Positions 62,160 to 64,000 of a DNA stretch of 64,000 nt are shown here, one piece after another. Location: NCBI GenBank assembly GCA_947503435.1, contig CANNDL010000005.1:124001-188000 (forward strand). The letters are read 5' to 3'. The position numbers and the translations under genes were made by a program. This DNA comes from an uncultured Kangiella sp. (GTDB taxonomy: Bacteria; Pseudomonadota; Gammaproteobacteria; Enterobacterales; Kangiellaceae). The notes below the pieces were generated by a model. The model was not told the origin of the DNA. It ran no database searches and worked only from the letters and a program-made list of their open reading frames with translations. Within the stretch, counting starts at the first letter, position 1. Each line of letters opens with the position of its first letter.

Positions 62160-63389
62160 TTATCCAAAGAACCAATAGGTAAGCAAAATAGCTGCAATGA
62201 TTCCAGCCAGATCGGCTAACAAGCCGCAAGCTAAAGCATGGCGGATTTTTTTAATCCCTACCGCGCCAAAATAGACCGTTAAAACATAGAAAGTCGTCTC
62301 GGTACTACCCTGGATTATTGACACTAAAGTTCCTGCAAACGAGTCTACTCCGTGAGTTTCCATCGTTTCCAACATCATTGCGCGCGCCCCACTACCACTA
62401 AAAGGCCTCATTAAGGCCGTAGGTATCGCCTCTACAAATGCGGTATCACCACCATAGAAAGTGACTAATTTAGACACTGCCTTAGAAAAGAAATCTAAAG
62501 CGCCAGAAGCTCGTAACGCACCGATTGCGGTTAGCATAGCAACCAAATAAGGAATAATGGTTATGGCTACTTTAAAGCCCTCTTTGGCACCTTCCACGAA
62601 ATCCTCATAAACAGCCACACCTTTTCGCCATCCAAATATCAAAATAGCGACTATTGCGAACATCAGCAAGAAGTTGCCAACCGCTGAACTTATCGCAGTC
62701 ATTTGCTCTGTAGGCATTGTCGTCAAACCCCAAACCAATAAACCTATAATTGACGAAAACACTAAAGCGTAAGTGCCAATAACTCGATTAAAGAGAGAGA
62801 GCTTTTGAACCAATGCCACCGCTAACAACCCAACAAAAGTAGAAGCGCAGGTGGCGAGTAATAAAGGTAAAAATACTGCCGCGGGATCGGTCGCCCCCAT
62901 TTGAGTCCGGTAAACCAGAATAGTGATAGGAATGACCGTGACAGCTGAAGTATTTAACACCAAGAATAAAATTTGCGCATTTGAAGCGGTATCTTTTAGC
63001 GGATTTATTTGTTGCAACTGCTCCATCGCTCGAATGCCCATTGGCGTAGCAGCATTATCAAGCCCCAACATATTGGCGGCCATATTCATACTTATTGAAC
63101 CTAAGGCCGGATGCCCATCAGGTACTTCAGGCATTAACTTACGGAACAGTGGCGCTAAAGCTTTTGCTAGCAAATGAACCAAACCACTTTTCTCAGCTAT
63201 TTTTAACAACCCCAGCCAAAATGCTAGGACTCCAATTAAACCAATGGAGATCTCCACACTCAATTTAGCCATATCGAAAATAGCTTTAACTAACTCTGGG
63301 AAAGATTGGTTATCGCCTAAAAACAGCCATTGATAAAGGGCTAAAACAAAAGCGATAATAAAGAAGAACAGCCAAAGAATATTAAGCAT
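62160..63389 (-). CDS. SpmA-SpmB-like fused membrane protein (nucleoside recognition fold)
   Basis: A 409-residue membrane protein in which two halves related to the Bacillus spore maturation proteins SpmA (N-terminal) and SpmB (C-terminal) are fused. About eight to ten membrane segments are seen. Conserved segments are NMAANMLGLDNAATPMGIRA in the first half and AIPTALMRPFSGSGARAMML and GSTETTFYVLTVYFGAVGI in the second. Such fusions are found in non-spore-forming gammaproteobacteria; the transported substrate is not known. Confidence 0.9.
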   Translation of the reverse strand: MLNILWLFFFIIAFVLALYQWLFLGDNQSFPELVKAIFDMAKLSVEISIGLIGVLAFWLGLLKIAEKSGLVHLLAKALAPLFRKLMPEVPDGHPALGSISMNMAANMLGLDNAATPMGIRAMEQLQQINPLKDTASNAQILFLVLNTSAVTVIPITILVYRTQMGATDPAAVFLPLLLATCASTFVGLLAVALVQKLSLFNRVIGTYALVFSSIIGLLVWGLTTMPTEQMTAISSAVGNFLLMFAIVAILIFGWRKGVAVYEDFVEGAKEGFKVAITIIPYLVAMLTAIGALRASGALDFFSKAVSKLVTFYGGDTAFVEAIPTALMRPFSGSGARAMMLETMETHGVDSFAGTLVSIIQGSTETTFYVLTVYFGAVGIKKIRHALACGLLADLAGIIAAILLTYWFFG

Positions 63390-63428
63390 GCAAACTAAAT
63401 TTTTATATTTGTTAAGACCTTACCGTAA

Positions 63429-64000
63429 TTAAGAGTCATCAGCAATTCGCCATAAGTACCAACAAGCGACGCTACGATAAGGACTCCACTGTTTACTGAT
63501 TTGCTCCATTAGTGTTTTATCCGGCTTAGAGTCTAACTGATACATTCTTTGCATTCCTCGTTGTAACCCAACATCATCATAGGCCATTACATCCAGGTGC
63601 CCCAGAGCAAATATACAAAACATCTGTGCCGTCCATCGCCCTACTCCTTTTAGTTGTACTAACGCATCGAAAGCTTGTTCCGTGTCCATTAGATACAAAT
63701 TTTTGAAATTAATAGACTTAGTGACAACGGCTTCTGCGATACTATGACTATAAGAAGCTTTTGCATTAGAAAGGCCGCTAGCTCGCAACTCAGAATGAGG
63801 AATTGCCAGTATATTTTTAGCACTAAATTTCTTCCGACCTAATTGTTTTTCTACTCTTCCGACTATAGTTGCCGCAGCTTTACTGGATAATTGTTGTGAG
63901 ATAATGCTACGAATTAAATATTCTATTGGCTCCCGTTTAGAGGGTGCTAATTGGCATTTCCCATAACGTTTAATAACCGACTCCCAACCTACTTCTTTTG
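63429..64000 (-). CDS. DNA-3-methyladenine glycosylase II (AlkA type), truncated at window edge
   Basis: The gene runs off the right edge; about 189 residues are visible. The N-terminal part reads KEVGWESVIKRYGKCQ, then IEYLIRSIISQQLSSKAA, the HhH-GPD family segment. The helix-hairpin-helix LKGVGRWTAQMFCIF follows, then the catalytic Asp in MAYDDVGLQRGMQR. The C-terminus YRSVACWYLWRIADDS is also conserved. It excises alkylated bases such as 3-methyladenine. It is 39 bases upstream of the SpmAB-like gene on the same strand. Confidence 0.93.
   Translation of the reverse strand, partial: KEVGWESVIKRYGKCQLAPSKREPIEYLIRSIISQQLSSKAAATIVGRVEKQLGRKKFSAKNILAIPHSELRASGLSNAKASYSHSIAEAVVTKSINFKNLYLMDTEQAFDALVQLKGVGRWTAQMFCIFALGHLDVMAYDDVGLQRGMQRMYQLDSKPDKTLMEQISKQWSPYRSVACWYLWRIADDS

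Noticed and set aside
1-64000. tRNA, rRNA, insertion sequence, prophage and CRISPR signals
   Set aside because: No T-loop-type motifs in a cloverleaf setting, no transposase or integrase genes, and no direct repeats with unique spacers were seen by eye. A tRNA scan could still find something missed.

Overview
This 64 kb window is chromosomal DNA of an AT-rich gammaproteobacterium. The Tol-Pal cluster, the rpoE-rseA-rseC-degP-lepA-lepB-rnc-era-recO-pdxJ-acpS string, fabA/fabB, sdhE/ygfX/ygfZ and rlmM are all arranged as in that class. The number of secreted or lipoprotein peptidases (M28, S9, two DUF885 proteins) and the POT peptide transporter suggest a protein- and peptide-using marine bacterium, perhaps of the Kangiella group. 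That placement is an inference from gene content; there is no rRNA in the window to test it. No tRNA, rRNA, insertion sequence, prophage or CRISPR array was seen.

Layout. 0.0-7.2 kb (minus strand): queE and the start of queC, then the ruvB / ybgC-tolQ-tolR-tolA-tolB-pal-cpoB envelope cluster, without ruvA or ruvC. 7.3-16.3 kb: a mixed accessory stretch with an unknown membrane protein, the ABC-F ATPase yheS, a probable lone integron gene cassette with an attC-like site, a VF530-family gene, a secreted metallo-beta-lactamase-fold protein, a methyltransferase, peroxiredoxin, M28 peptidase, glutathione peroxidase and an SDR. 16.3-26.7 kb (minus): the sigma-E envelope-stress and housekeeping string, lacking rseB. 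26.9-30.9 kb: nadB, ygfX-sdhE, ygfZ and an exported peroxiredoxin-like protein. 31.1-36.0 kb: a TetR regulator, a second ECF sigma factor between two small membrane proteins, a DUF885 lipoprotein and an exported protein with seven exact 18-residue DDGSG repeats.

36.3-49.1 kb: fabA-fabB, an SGNH-like lipoprotein, an exported methyltransferase-fold protein, lysS-prfB (prfB with its programmed +1 frameshift), an S9 peptidase, PaiB-like, SUKH and DUF4442 proteins, and the second DUF885 paralogue. 48.7-57.3 kb (minus): a tight string alkB-like, acuI/yhdH, an AddB-like nuclease, an AddA/RecB-like helicase-nuclease, GNAT and cupin. 57.4-64 kb: POT transporter, queF, rlmM, a small methyltransferase, a 420-bp intergenic region with a DnaA-box match, an SpmA-SpmB-like fusion and a truncated AlkA-type glycosylase at the edge.

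The genes fall into a few working groups. Envelope integrity is served by Tol-Pal, sigma-E/RseA/RseC/DegP and LepB. Translation and tRNA modification are served by LysS, RF2, LepA, Era, RNase III, RlmM, QueC/QueE/QueF and YgfZ. Peptide use is served by the M28, S9 and DUF885 proteins and the POT transporter. DNA repair is served by RuvB, RecO, the AddAB-like pair, AlkB-like and AlkA-like proteins. The most unusual items are the lone attC-like cassette, the set of sigma-E-type promoter matches with no rseB, the second sigma-factor module and the DDGSG repeat protein.
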